64,000 nucleotides of DNA, taken from the NCBI RefSeq assembly GCF_037963835.1, contig NZ_CP150145.1, positions 5,146,001 to 5,210,000 on the forward strand, written 5' to 3'. Source of the stretch: Paenibacillus sp. FSL H8-0332 (GTDB lineage: Bacteria; Bacillota; Bacilli; Paenibacillales; Paenibacillaceae). Made by a program: the position numbers and the translations under genes. Below, piece by piece: positions 27,625 through 36,797 of this stretch (positions within the stretch are counted from its first letter, which is position 1; every line of letters begins with the position of its first letter). The notes under the pieces were generated by a model. It was not told the origin of the DNA. It worked only from the letters and a program-made list of their open reading frames with translations, and ran no database searches.

Positions 27625-28311
27625 TTATTCCTTCACAATGTTCACGGTCTTGCTGGACGCATTATACGTGACCTTGGCTCCAAGTGCTTCCGCAATCGCA
27701 CGTACAGGCGCATAGGTTACCGCATCGTCCATGACGCCGGTCGTCAGCTTCTTTCCATTGAGCGTAATATTTACCGGGATATCCTTGTTCACCTCTGGCT
27801 CACCTCCGGTTATACGGTTTAGTGCGGCTGCACTCTGCTGGGCAGTAGGCCGTCTGCCTGCCTTCAGGTCTTGGATGCTAAGGCCGAAGCTCATTTGCAG
27901 ATGAGCGTAATCCTTGAAGGAGGTCCAGTCCCCGCCCCATTCGAACCCCAGCTTCTTCCCCTCCTGCACCACCTCTTGCCAGTCTGCTACCTTGTCGCCA
28001 TCCCCGTCACGTTTCATATCCCAGGACACATTCCTGCCGTCCGGCAGGAGCAGCGCAAAGTCTATTGCCAGTCCGTAATTATGGTAGCTGTCGCCTCCCC
28101 GGGCATTAGTCACTATGTCGCCCTTCTTCGTTCTTCCCTGAGCATACAGCTCATTCTGCTGCGTTATCGTACGCATTCCCTGCGTAATGAGGATCGGTAC
28201 CCCCCGGTTATAACTCCGTCTAATCAGCTCATTGGCCCCCGCCAGCACAGCCGGATGCAGATTGCCAAGCTTCCCGGCCGATTTACTCTTCACTTGTTCA
28301 AAAGTCAGCAT
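27625..28311 (-). CDS. M15 peptidase (CwlK/VanY-like) with copper-amine-oxidase-N-type domain
   Basis: A 228-residue protein. Residues 1-155 form a D-Ala-D-Ala or L-Ala-D-Glu peptidase domain with the zinc-site patterns SYHNYGLAIDF and DYAHLQM. The C-terminal 50 residues (NGKKLTTGVMDDAVTYAPVR) match the copper-amine-oxidase-N domain often used for wall binding in Paenibacillus. No signal peptide is visible, so export may be by another route such as holin-dependent release. Confidence 0.85.
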   Translation of the reverse strand: MLTFEQVKSKSAGKLGNLHPAVLAGANELIRRSYNRGVPILITQGMRTITQQNELYAQGRTKKGDIVTNARGGDSYHNYGLAIDFALLLPDGRNVSWDMKRDGDGDKVADWQEVVQEGKKLGFEWGGDWTSFKDYAHLQMSFGLSIQDLKAGRRPTAQQSAAALNRITGGEPEVNKDIPVNITLNGKKLTTGVMDDAVTYAPVRAIAEALGAKVTYNASSKTVNIVKE

Positions 28312-28524
28312 ATACTCACCCCCTTATATAGTTAATGCCCCCTTTTCCCGTATTGCTTGTATGAATAACCTATATAGCCCGTAAAATTCGGATGTACTAT
28401 CCGTATAATCAGAAATAAGACCCCCGGTATTCCAGGGATCTTGTTCAGCCGGATGGATTCCGCCATAACAGGCCAGAATAAGTTAGCGGACCTGTAGGTC
28501 TCAATACATGAAAGGTGGTTGAAC

Positions 28525-28692
28525 ATGGATATTCACAGCGACAGCTACAAAATAGCCGCACTTAGCGGCCAGGAGGATGTCGTGGAGGTGATCCGTCAGG
28601 CGGAATCGCAAATTGCCCGAATGACCGGGAACCCGGAAGTGACGCTGATTGCCTATGAGAAGACGGACCAGTCCAGGAACGGGAGTAACTAA
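28525..28692 (+). CDS. Small hypothetical protein
   Basis: A 55-residue protein (start MDIHSDSYKIAALSGQEDVV) with GGTGG before the ATG. It has mixed helix and strand character and no family I recognise. The balanced composition and ribosome binding site support a real gene. Confidence 0.6.
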   Translation: MDIHSDSYKIAALSGQEDVVEVIRQAESQIARMTGNPEVTLIAYEKTDQSRNGSN

Positions 28693-28723
28693 GGACGCTG
28701 CTTACAGGCAGAGCCTTCATCCC

Positions 28724-29059
28724 TCAGACAATATAAGCCTCCACAATGTCATCTACGAGCAGCCACTTCCATTCCTCCGCCCACTGCAGCTTGAATTCCC
28801 GCGTGTGGGTGTGAATGGAGGTCACGAACCCGCTCAGCTTCCTCTGCTCCAGAGGATCATACAGCACTAGCGTTACCCGCACATGACTCCTTAGCGATAA
28901 GGCCAGTGTATGCTCAATCTCCTCCAGCTTCTGCTCGTCCAGAACCGGCTTCAGGCTATGCTAGGTCTCCCGTTCGTCCCTCCTGATCCCGCGCTTATGC
29001 TCCGTCAACATGATTCGGCTGCTCTCCCGCAGACCGCCCACTTCAAGCTTTTTGCCCAT
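28724..29059 (-). pseudogene. yolD: YolD-like protein gene with an in-frame TAG
   Basis: The frame from ATG 29059 to TGA 28724 encodes a YolD-like protein (MGKKLEVGGLRESSRIMLTE at the start, then LKPVLDEQKLEEIEHTLALS and VDDIVEAYIV at the end). Codon 33 (28961-28963) is TAG, probably from CAG, in the turn before DEQKLEEIE. Everything else is intact, so the break is recent or the stop is read through. YolD genes usually precede a Y-family DNA polymerase gene, which is not found here. Confidence 0.85.
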
Positions 29060-29333
29060 TGCAATTCCCCCACTCCGTGTGTGTATACCCCGACTGCATC
29101 ATCTTGCTGCCTATGTACCGAACGTATGTTTGTATTATATCCGCAATTCTTCTTGTTAGGCAAGCAGAAATTAATGTCAGTCCAAGGACGCAGAAGGAGG
29201 GCTTTCGCTGATTAAATAAGGTTGAACTAGCACCACACCTGCATTGAAACAGCCATACTGCGGTTCTGGTAATTTCGGTAATTAGATGCCATCATTAAGG
29301 TGAAGAGTGAGAAAAGGAGTGGAGACGAAATTT

Positions 29334-29759
29334 ATGATTAGGGCTGCAAATGTGGAGGATCGAGAGGATATTTCCAGACTATTGACGCAGTTAGGTTACC
29401 CGGATACCAGGCTTTTTATGAAAGAGAATATAGAAAGACTTCTTGCTGACCCCAATGAAGAGTTAATGGTCTATGAAGCGGAAGGATGTGTTATCGCCTG
29501 TCTTTCCCTACATTATATCCCGCAACTGGGCATGAGAGGAGATATCGCCTCCATTAGTTATCTGGTTGTGGACTCCTCAGCTAGAAGTAAGGGAATTGGA
29601 CAGGAATTGGTGGAATCCGCTTCAGCTTCTGCCCGCCAAAAAGGATGTGCCAGTATCCAGGTTCATTGCCATGCCAGAAGAATAGAGGCTCATACATTTT
29701 ATGAAAGACAAGGCTTCAAGGAGGCCCCTAAGTACTTCTCAAAAAGGTTGGACAAATAA
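29334..29759 (+). CDS. GNAT-family N-acetyltransferase
   Basis: A 141-residue acetyltransferase. The acetyl-CoA-binding motif reads VVDSSARSKGIGQELVESA (about residues 81-100), followed by the HTFYERQGF motif near the C-terminus. ATG 29334 follows GGAG at nine bases; a GTG nine codons earlier is less likely. Substrate is unknown. Confidence 0.88.
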   Translation: MIRAANVEDREDISRLLTQLGYPDTRLFMKENIERLLADPNEELMVYEAEGCVIACLSLHYIPQLGMRGDIASISYLVVDSSARSKGIGQELVESASASARQKGCASIQVHCHARRIEAHTFYERQGFKEAPKYFSKRLDK

Positions 29760-29773
29760 TTCAATCGTCAGCA

Positions 29774-29808
29774 AAAAGACGCCTACAGTAATGCTGTACA
29801 GCGTCTTC
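29774..29808. terminator. Bidirectional terminator
   Basis: AAGACGC and GCGTCTT with inner ACAG/CTGT pairing form a hairpin between the convergent acetyltransferase and lipoprotein genes, with an A-run on the left side. Confidence 0.7.
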
Positions 29809-29846
29809 ATCTGAATCCTTTTGCCTATAACAAGTCTTGTCTCTGC

Positions 29847-30449
29847 TTATTTCACTGACGTAGTCCCTGCGCTTCCAGTACCCGGTTCCTGCTTGACATC
29901 TGTGCCTGCATCTGACACGGTGCCTGTCACGGCTTGCTCCGGATCAATCAGTCCGGCGGCTTCTCTGGCTTCATTCAGCTTGGAGATGCCGTAGAGCATA
30001 GCTACGTCCGCCTGCTGATTCATCGCGTCGAATTCCTCGGCGGTCACATCGGGCGATACTGCGCTCTTGGAAGCCTTCTCCTTGATCTGATAGGCACTCT
30101 GGAAAGCGATCACCGAATCTCTAAGCAGCTTCTCGATCGTATCCGGCAGGCCACCCGCAATCTTGATATCGCTCACATGCTCTGCAAGCTGAGATGCGGT
30201 ATCCTGGAAGCTGTCCACAGCCTTCTGGAATTCTTTGTCTGTCGCTTGTCCGGTGGAATAAGAGGTTAGCGTGGTGTTGAAGTTCTCTAGCGAGGATTTG
30301 CCCATTTCGTCGAATTTCGACATTTCATTGTAAAAGCTCTGTACCGTCTCCTGTACCTCTTCCGGGGACGCCGGTTCAGCACTGTTATTGCCGCAGGCAC
30401 TGAGTATCATGACGGCCACTAGCAGTCCTGCAAGTAAAGCTTGTCTCAT
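29847..30449 (-). CDS. Putative lipoprotein
   Basis: A 200-residue protein with a type II signal peptide ending in LSAC (Cys19), a long helical middle and a Thr/Gly/Ser-rich tail. ATG 30449 is chosen because GGAGGG lies nine bases upstream. It is expected on the outer face of the membrane. The family is not recognised. Confidence 0.85.
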   Translation of the reverse strand: MRQALLAGLLVAVMILSACGNNSAEPASPEEVQETVQSFYNEMSKFDEMGKSSLENFNTTLTSYSTGQATDKEFQKAVDSFQDTASQLAEHVSDIKIAGGLPDTIEKLLRDSVIAFQSAYQIKEKASKSAVSPDVTAEEFDAMNQQADVAMLYGISKLNEAREAAGLIDPEQAVTGTVSDAGTDVKQEPGTGSAGTTSVK

Positions 30450-30651
30450 AGTTAATATCCCTCCACTTAACAGAATAATATCGATTTTTGTTAAGTGCAA
30501 ATGAAATTAATGTAAAATTCGGCGTAATGAAACATATGTCAGCGGTTAAGCGTATTCACAGGGGGAAAGGGCGGTCAAGAACCCGTTGATGACTGGCAAT
30601 TCCTGTTATACTATAATGAATTTATCCGTTCAAGGAGAGGAAGATCTACTT

Positions 30652-31143
30652 ATGACTTATTGCACAGCATGTGGTGCGGAATACAAGCAAGGTGCCAAAT
30701 TCTGCGGGGAATGCGGGGCAGGTACAGAAGAGGCCGGTTCTCCGGCAGCAGCACGGCGTCCGGCGGCTGGCCATAGCTCCGGTCCCGAAAAAGAATTATG
30801 GCAGGGCAAGCCTGCCGGCATCTCCGACCGTCTCAAGGGGCTGATCGGGCTGAATACCACCAAGTATACGATTACGTCCCAGCGGATTATGGTGAAGAGC
30901 GGACTGATCGGCAAGGATGTCGAAGAAATCGAGCTGCTGCGGGTCAATGATTTCTCCGTCACCCAGTCGGTGTTGCAGCGTATGCTGGGCATCGGGACGC
31001 TGATCATTTTGTCGGATGATGCTTCATCTCCACAGCTCCCCTTCTATAGAATCCGTAAGGTTCAGTCTGTCAAGGATATCCTGCGCCAAGCCGTGCGTGA
31101 CGAGAAAATCGCCAACAACATCAGCTACCGCGAGCAGATCTGA
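30652..31143 (+). CDS. Zinc-ribbon and bacterial PH-domain protein
   Basis: A 163-residue protein. The N-terminus has a four-cysteine zinc ribbon (YCTACGAEY then FCGECG). After a low-complexity linker, the second half (TKYTITSQRIMVKSGLIG, ILSDDASSPQLPFYRIRKVQ) matches bacterial PH-like domains. ATG 30652 follows AAGGAGAGGAAG. Its role is unknown; it is convergent with the GH26 gene. Confidence 0.85.
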   Translation: MTYCTACGAEYKQGAKFCGECGAGTEEAGSPAAARRPAAGHSSGPEKELWQGKPAGISDRLKGLIGLNTTKYTITSQRIMVKSGLIGKDVEEIELLRVNDFSVTQSVLQRMLGIGTLIILSDDASSPQLPFYRIRKVQSVKDILRQAVRDEKIANNISYREQI

Positions 31144-31159
31144 CGCTTCGTTGCACTTG

Positions 31160-32668
31160 TTAGGGAAGATAGAGGGCTCCTGCCGGAATTACGCCTTTGG
31201 CCTGGCTGGGGCTCTCCCACATCAGTACCGCCCGCGCATCCCCCTGGTTCTCATAGTACTCCACCTTCAGCTCATGCAGCTTCCCGGCAATCAGACTCAC
31301 TGTGCCTTGCCGCTCCTGCCCGCTCTGCTTGATCCAGCTGTCAATAATCAGCTTCCCGTCGATCCATACCCGGATTCCGTCATCTGAATACGAATAGATC
31401 GTGTAGGTCTCACTGTAGGCAGCGCTTATTTTGCCGCTCCAGCGTACGGAGAACAGATCTGCGTGAACAGCCGGATCAGGCGCCGCCTGCCTCCAGGCGA
31501 AGTTAATATTGGCATCTGTCCGGGTGAGGGCAGGCGTACCGCTAAGCGTAATATTGTTATAGTACTGTCCATAAAGGCCCGGCTTGGGGAGTACCCCTCC
31601 TGAAGAAGCATACGCCGCAGCCTTGGCCGCATAATCATCTCTGGAGAATACGGCACTATTCCTCATAAAAGCCTGAATCACTGCATCCTTATTGCGCTCG
31701 TACAGCATCTTGCCCCAGGTCATCTGGTAGCTCCATTTGTTCTGCGTGCCTGCCAGCACAGCTGGCGGAGGAAGCTCCCCGTTCTCGCCGATGGCGATCA
31801 GCTTGCCGCGCCCCAGGTCCCAGAGTGTATCATGATGGCCCCCCTTGTAATCCCCCTCGAAAATATCCGCCGCCAGCACATCCACTCGGCCGCTGCCCGG
31901 ATAATACTTCGCCGGCTCCTGACTCCACTGGTTCTTGGCATTCGGACTCCATACCCACAGCAGATTGTGCAGCTTATGATAGACGGTGTACCGCTCGAAC
32001 ATGATCTCCCAGAGGGTCACGAAGGAGGACTTCTGCCCCCACCAGAACCAGCCGCCGTTCATCTCATGGTACGGTCTCCAGAGTACGGGGACACCGGCGT
32101 CATTGAGCTTTTTCAGGAAAACAGCTACCTTATCCAGCTCGGCAATCATTGCCGTATACTCTGGCGTTCCCGGTGTGATGTACTTGCTGAAATTAGCTTC
32201 GCTGAGGCTCATGGAGACATTCGTCCAAGCCGGAGCCGTTCCCGGCAGGTTAGCATGATAGGTCATCGCTACGATGCCCCCGGCCTTGTGCCAGCGGATC
32301 GCACTGTCCGTTACTCCCTGCCGCTGACTGCTGATGAGCTTCTCCGTCTGATTGCCGATCGGCCCCATCTCATAACCGTGTAGTCCGGCATAGCTTCCAG
32401 CCGTATTCTTCAGCTTGTTGTTGATATCATCCGGGCTCTCCAGGTAATCATGCTGACCGCTGATCATTCCCTGGCCCTGCAGCCAGTACAGCGTCTCCAG
32501 CAGCTTCCGTGCGGGCGCCCCCAGCTCCGCGTCAGCGGGAGACATCTGTATTTTGCGAAAAGCCGCTTGCCACTGCACATCACCAATCAGCCGTGAGGCC
32601 GAATCCAGCAGGTCCCTGAGGTTACGCTGTTCCACATTTTCCACCATCCTTTTCTTGTGTTTGTACAT
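31160..32668 (-). CDS. GH26 beta-mannanase with C-terminal PA14 domain
   Basis: A 502-residue glycosidase. The GH26 domain carries the acid/base Glu in LWRPYHEMNGGWFWWG and the nucleophile Glu in AIGENGELP. A PA14 domain occupies about residues 365-502 (YGQYYNNITLSG to WESPSQAKGV) and probably binds carbohydrate. No signal peptide is visible at this start or at the in-frame ATG at 32647, odd for an enzyme that normally acts on polymers outside the cell. The start is uncertain because no good ribosome binding site precedes it. Confidence 0.9.
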   Translation of the reverse strand: MYKHKKRMVENVEQRNLRDLLDSASRLIGDVQWQAAFRKIQMSPADAELGAPARKLLETLYWLQGQGMISGQHDYLESPDDINNKLKNTAGSYAGLHGYEMGPIGNQTEKLISSQRQGVTDSAIRWHKAGGIVAMTYHANLPGTAPAWTNVSMSLSEANFSKYITPGTPEYTAMIAELDKVAVFLKKLNDAGVPVLWRPYHEMNGGWFWWGQKSSFVTLWEIMFERYTVYHKLHNLLWVWSPNAKNQWSQEPAKYYPGSGRVDVLAADIFEGDYKGGHHDTLWDLGRGKLIAIGENGELPPPAVLAGTQNKWSYQMTWGKMLYERNKDAVIQAFMRNSAVFSRDDYAAKAAAYASSGGVLPKPGLYGQYYNNITLSGTPALTRTDANINFAWRQAAPDPAVHADLFSVRWSGKISAAYSETYTIYSYSDDGIRVWIDGKLIIDSWIKQSGQERQGTVSLIAGKLHELKVEYYENQGDARAVLMWESPSQAKGVIPAGALYLP

Positions 32669-32796
32669 ATTATGACGAATCGTGGAACTTCAGCACGGCA
32701 AATGCACAGAATTCGGACTGTCACAATCCGGTATTCTTACGCTATACTATTCTGGGCACAGGCATTATACCCATACCCACTTACAAAGGAGCAGAT

Positions 32797-33237
32797 ATGA
32801 AAGCCAAAAAGTCCATCATCAGTCTCATTATTATTGCCCTGATCAGTCTGTCCGCCTACCTGCTGGAGGAGAACGGGCAATGGCTGCCGCAGACCCCTTC
32901 TGGTCATACTTCAGAGGTCGTGAAGCTGAAGTTCCCGGCAGACCGCTACCCGGAGACCGCAAAGCACATCCAGAAGGCCATCCGCAAGGGAGAGTCAGCC
33001 GTCTGCACCATCAACCGCAAGGAAGCGGAGGAGAACCGCAAGGCGTCTCTGAAGGGAGTCCCCACCAAGAAAGGCTATGACCGGGACGAATGGCCCATGG
33101 CCATGTGTGCAGAAGGCGGAGCCGGGGCACATATTGAGTACATAACACCCAGTGATAACCGCGGAGCGGGAAGCTGGGTCGGCAATCAGCTGGAGGCGTT
33201 CGCAGACGGTACGCGTGTGGAGTTTATTTTCAGATAA
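32797..33237 (+). CDS. NucA/NucB-type secreted deoxyribonuclease
   Basis: A 146-residue protein with an N-terminal signal or anchor segment (about residues 6-24) and the NucA/NucB domain. The hallmark YDRDEWPMAMCAEGG is followed by GSWVGNQLEAFADGTRVEF. Such nucleases degrade extracellular or mother-cell DNA in Bacilli. AAAGGAG precedes the ATG. Confidence 0.9.
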   Translation: MKAKKSIISLIIIALISLSAYLLEENGQWLPQTPSGHTSEVVKLKFPADRYPETAKHIQKAIRKGESAVCTINRKEAEENRKASLKGVPTKKGYDRDEWPMAMCAEGGAGAHIEYITPSDNRGAGSWVGNQLEAFADGTRVEFIFR

Positions 33238-33323
33238 GCCGGCATGTGGGGGATGTTGTTCAATTTCACTGCGATAAAGCGTAGAATGAAATGGGATAAT
33301 ATAACTTAGATGGAGAGCCGGAA

Positions 33324-33512
33324 GTGTTCTATATCTGTTATCGGGGCAAACGGCTGTACGGCCCAATGTCCGAAGCTGAAGCCTTACAGGAATGGTTCGC
33401 GCTTGCAGGAACAATCAAGGAGCTCTATATCATTGAAACCGATTCAGCTACAGGCAGAATCAAACGCCAGATCGGGCCAACGGTCCGTGCTCATAAGAAG
33501 AAAAAGAAATAG
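33324..33512 (+). CDS. Small basic protein
   Basis: A 62-residue protein starting at GTG after TGGAGAG, ending in a run of lysines (AHKKKKK). It contains GKRLYGPMSEAEALQEW, suggesting a small folded domain. No family is recognised. Confidence 0.6.
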   Translation: MFYICYRGKRLYGPMSEAEALQEWFALAGTIKELYIIETDSATGRIKRQIGPTVRAHKKKKK

Positions 33513-33542
33513 CCCTATCCGGCACAGGCCGGACAGGGCTAC
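33510..33542. terminator. Bidirectional terminator
   Basis: TAGCCCT/AGGGCTA and CCGG/CCGG arms form a strong hairpin between the convergent genes at 33324 and 33561; the stop codon of the first gene lies in the stem. Confidence 0.75.
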
Positions 33543-33560
33543 ACTAGCTATAGGCTGTTT

Positions 33561-33716
33561 CTAGAACAAACAGGCTTTTGTGATGATAACCAGCAGAATG
33601 AACAGTACCAGAATTGCACCCGTCGAAGTCCAAGGGCTTGCTACCGGAAGGATTGGAGGTCCCTGATTCACTCCACCTACGTTATTTCCACAACCGCAAC
33701 CATACTCTGCTCCCAT
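33561..33716 (-). CDS. YjcZ-family sporulation-type small protein
   Basis: A 51-residue protein with a Gly/Cys/Asn-rich N-terminus and a C-terminal membrane segment (AILVLFILLVIITKACLF), the pattern of YjcZ-like spore proteins. ATG 33716 follows GAGGAGG; a longer frame upstream has no support. Confidence 0.8.
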   Translation of the reverse strand: MGAEYGCGCGNNVGGVNQGPPILPVASPWTSTGAILVLFILLVIITKACLF

Positions 33717-33885
33717 AATTAATTCCTCCTCTTGAATATTGAATACAGCACAGAATATGTGGAAATCCGCTCTGTTGCATGGGCCAATCGGCAAAGATAT
33801 ACCATTCACCTAACGGACAGGCGTCTAGGGGTCGATATAGAGTATGAAGCAATAGCTTCAAAACAAATGGAGGGAGGAATGCCGG

Positions 33886-34062
33886 ATGGATATAGCTGCA
33901 CTATCCGTAGTGATGAGCCAGTCATCCTTACAGCAGGCCGCAGGGCTGCAGGTGATGAGCCTTGCCAAAGAGCAGGCGCAGAGCAGTGCCCAGGATATGG
34001 TTCAGATGCTGAGTCAGGCCACGCACCCCACCTTGGGAAAAACACTTGATATTCGGGCGTAA
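33886..34062 (+). CDS. YjfB-family small protein
   Basis: A 58-residue protein starting MDIAALSVVMSQSSLQQAAG and ending TLGKTLDIRA, matching the YjfB-like family of Bacilli, whose role is not established. GGGAGGA precedes the ATG. Confidence 0.8.
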   Translation: MDIAALSVVMSQSSLQQAAGLQVMSLAKEQAQSSAQDMVQMLSQATHPTLGKTLDIRA

Positions 34063-34205
34063 TTCCTTTATGCTTACATACATAGGAACACCCGTTCCAT
34101 ATTTCAGCCGGTGAAGAGTGCGCGCTGAACTGCTGCTTAGCCCTTACGGGCTTTTCTTTTGGCCAATAACACGAACATACGATCTTATATATGAGGTGAT
34201 TTATT

Positions 34206-34748
34206 ATGCAAGGCTATTATCAGATGACCGCATTAGAGAAATGGACAGAGGATCTATACCAGCGTATTGGTGTCAGCAAGCCGTCCGACATTTCCATTGA
34301 TTACATAGCGAAGCGGCTCAATATCTGGGTACACTATCTCGATGTCCGCAGCAAGGCGATTGAGGCTACAGCCGGAATGTACAGCATGTTCATAGACAAC
34401 CGTCTCCCTCCCGAGCTGCAGCGGCTGGAATTCCTACACGAGCTGTGTCATCTGCTGCGGCATGCCGGCAAGTCCACGCTTATGCCCGGAGTGTTCACGC
34501 AGGCGCAGAGAGATGAATCCGACCGGTTCATTCTGTATGCCTCCATGCCCTATGTCATGATCTCCGCCAATACGCTGCCCGAACTCCGTGAAGATGCCAT
34601 TGCCGAGCTGGCTGTAGCATTTCAGGTGCCAATCCCCCTCGCGCTCCAGCGGATCGACCAGATCCAGCGGCGTATTTTCCAGGGGCAATTAATGGCTGTT
34701 ATGGAACGTAACGAAGACAGAAATATAATCCACAGACATATTCGCTAA
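34206..34748 (+). CDS. ImmA/IrrE-family metallopeptidase
   Basis: A 180-residue protein with the zinc-peptidase motif HELCH (in LEFLHELCHLLRHAGK, about residues 75-90). This family includes ImmA, which cleaves phage-type repressors. It has no adjacent XRE gene here, so its target is not indicated. GAGGTG precedes the ATG. Confidence 0.88.
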   Translation: MQGYYQMTALEKWTEDLYQRIGVSKPSDISIDYIAKRLNIWVHYLDVRSKAIEATAGMYSMFIDNRLPPELQRLEFLHELCHLLRHAGKSTLMPGVFTQAQRDESDRFILYASMPYVMISANTLPELREDAIAELAVAFQVPIPLALQRIDQIQRRIFQGQLMAVMERNEDRNIIHRHIR

Positions 34749-34817
34749 GCGCTGCGGGGATAATACAGACTATAGATCAGAACAAGAGATTCTACTGTAA
34801 AGGGGAGCAAGATCAAC

Positions 34818-34982
34818 GTGGAAGCCCTGAAAGTCATTCAATTATTGCTGACTCATCCTGAATACAGCGTGGATGCCGTTCATCCTGAAATTCCGGATTT
34901 TGTGGGTATCGAGACGATTGAAGTGGACCACGTAACCCAGACCTTCTCCATCCTGCTCCAAGAGCCTAAGGAATACGGCTGA
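34818..34982 (+). CDS. Small acidic hypothetical protein
   Basis: A 54-residue frame starting at GTG after AAGGGGAG, reading MEALKVIQLLLTHPEYSVDA and ending in LLQEPKEYG. It is convergent with the uppP gene with ten bases between. No family is recognised. Confidence 0.6.
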   Translation: MEALKVIQLLLTHPEYSVDAVHPEIPDFVGIETIEVDHVTQTFSILLQEPKEYG

Positions 34983-34992
34983 GAGCAGGATT

Positions 34993-35796
34993 CTACAGTA
35001 TAACAATTACATAGAACAGCCCCGCTAACACGAACCGGTACAGCGCGAACCATTCCAGGCGCAGCCGCTTAATCAGCTTGATGAACGTGACTACTGCAAT
35101 CATGGCTACGAGGAAGGACGTCACGAACCCGATCAGCATCAGGGTCAGCGTATCTGAACTGAGTAGATCCCTGCTGTCATAGAGGTCCAGGAGGCTTGCT
35201 CCGAACATCACCGGCACGGAGATCAGGAAGGTGAAGTCCGCAGCGGCTTTCTGGCTGGTCCCCAGCAGCAGACCGCCTGAGATCGTCGAACCGGATCTTG
35301 AGAACCCGGGCCACAGCGCCAGACACTGGAACAGCCCGATGCCGAAGGCTTGGGTATAATTAAGACCGTCTACCGTCTCTGACGTTACGGATCTCCTGCT
35401 GCGTGCAGCGAAGATCATCAATAGGCCACCGGCGATCAGACCAATGAGGACCGGCTTAGGGCCGAATAGCTGGCTCTTGATCGTGTCTTTGAAGAGCAGA
35501 TACACCACCAGTGCCGGAACCATAGCCAGGATCATATGGATGGCATTCAGTCCCTTGCTCTTGGAGAAATCCAGCTTCAGCATATTTATCCCGATGTTCA
35601 CATACTTTTTCCAATACAGCAGCAATACGGCCATTACCGCACCCAGCTGAATTACGATTTTGAAGGTAACCGCAGCCTCCCCCTCGAACTCCAGCAAATC
35701 CCCTGCCAGGATAAGGTGCCCGGTAGACGAGACCGGTAAGAATTCAGTCAACCCTTCAATAATCCCTAATATAATTGCTTTGATAGCTTCTGTCAT
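34993..35796 (-). CDS. uppP: Undecaprenyl-diphosphatase UppP/BacA
   Basis: A 267-residue membrane phosphatase that recycles undecaprenyl diphosphate for cell-wall synthesis and gives bacitracin tolerance. The signature motifs GLTEFLPVSSTGHLIL (about residues 15-30) and LWPGFSRSGSTISGGLLLG (about residues 160-180) are intact. Confidence 0.96.
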   Translation of the reverse strand: MTEAIKAIILGIIEGLTEFLPVSSTGHLILAGDLLEFEGEAAVTFKIVIQLGAVMAVLLLYWKKYVNIGINMLKLDFSKSKGLNAIHMILAMVPALVVYLLFKDTIKSQLFGPKPVLIGLIAGGLLMIFAARSRRSVTSETVDGLNYTQAFGIGLFQCLALWPGFSRSGSTISGGLLLGTSQKAAADFTFLISVPVMFGASLLDLYDSRDLLSSDTLTLMLIGFVTSFLVAMIAVVTFIKLIKRLRLEWFALYRFVLAGLFYVIVIL

Positions 35797-35931
35797 TGGT
35801 GAATAGCCCCTTTCGGAAGTGAATCAATATATTTCCAGTATAAGAGGCGGAGACGGAATTCCCCATCGAATGAGCTAACAATATGGATGTTGATGTGACA
35901 TAAGTGTCACGTGGGACTGGAGTCTCTTTAG

Positions 35932-36228
35932 TTAGTGGTTTGAGGGGCGTTCCTGTGATTTACGTGATAACCATGATAACCCCCACTCTATGATCAGGCC
36001 AAAGGCTAACCAGGAGACAAAATGAATCCCATACAGAATGAACTGGAACGCTTGCTCATTCTCCATAGAATAATGCAGTGTTGTTAGTTCAGGGTTAAAG
36101 ATTAGGAGCAATGGACTGGTCAGGAACAGCAATAAGTTCTTGTCGTCTTCTCCTGACAGATTATAGAGACAGACCAGCAAAGACAGCACGGGTAGCCAGA
36201 AGCTTAGTTTTTTGAATATCGCCTTCAT
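35932..36228 (-). CDS. Small hypothetical membrane protein
   Basis: A 98-residue protein with three likely membrane segments. ATG 36228 follows GGAGG at six bases; the frame is open five codons further. No family is recognised. Confidence 0.7.
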   Translation of the reverse strand: MKAIFKKLSFWLPVLSLLVCLYNLSGEDDKNLLLFLTSPLLLIFNPELTTLHYSMENEQAFQFILYGIHFVSWLAFGLIIEWGLSWLSRKSQERPSNH

Positions 36229-36325
36229 GGAAGACCTCCTCATTTACAAAATCATACTATCTACTTCCATAAATGTGCAACTTCACGCAATGGGCTTTCG
36301 TAAATGGATAAAGGAGCTGGTAAAA

Positions 36326-36529
36326 ATGGTTGTTATTTTCGCTGTTCTTTTCATACTGCTTGCGATCCTGAATATCTTCTTCCCGGCCATGGGCTGGCAT
36401 ATGCGTTACGGCTGGATGGTCAAGGGCGGCTCCGGCCCCAGTGAAGCCTACCTCATAATGAGCAGAATCACTAGTGTGATCGTTCTTATTATCTTTTTCT
36501 TGTTCTTTTTGCCTTCGATGTTTGGTTAG
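36326..36529 (+). CDS. Small hypothetical membrane protein
   Basis: A 67-residue protein with two membrane segments (MVVIFAVLFILLAILNIFF and the C-terminal SVIVLIIFFLFFLPSMFG). ATG 36326 follows AAAGGAG at nine bases; a longer frame upstream overlaps the divergent gene. Confidence 0.6.
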   Translation: MVVIFAVLFILLAILNIFFPAMGWHMRYGWMVKGGSGPSEAYLIMSRITSVIVLIIFFLFFLPSMFG

Positions 36530-36570
36530 GGGGATAGCAACAATTATTGAGCATTTGCGAACGCTATAAA

Positions 36571-36612
36571 ATAAACCCGCCGGGCTTAATGAAGTGCCGG
36601 ACGGGTTTATTA
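36571..36612 (+). terminator. Terminator after the gene at 36326
   Basis: AAACCCG/CGGGTTT with CCGG inner pairing, followed by TATTATTT. Confidence 0.8.
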
Positions 36613-36737
36613 TTTGCAAGTGTTTGAGAACGGCTTATAAAAGGCCCTTTTAAAGACATAAGAAATCATCCTAAGGTGCTTAATTAAATTTCTCAACTAA
36701 TCATGTTCACAATTCCCCATTCCCACTGTTAACTGGT

Positions 36738-36773
36738 AAAAGCCCGTCAACCAATTAAGGTTGACGGGCTTTT
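36738..36773. terminator. Bidirectional terminator
   Basis: AAAAGCCCGTCAACC and GGTTGACGGGCTTTT are perfect 15-bp arms around a six-base loop. It lies downstream of the gene at 36798 on the minus strand. Confidence 0.92.
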
Positions 36774-36797
36774 GAGAATAGCACAGAGTTCTCTATA

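Noticed and set aside
28332..28526. 64-codon minus-strand frame upstream of the M15 peptidase
   Set aside because: It overlaps the promoter and start region of the gene at 28525 and has no ribosome binding site. A small hairpin at about 28466-28494 lies in it.
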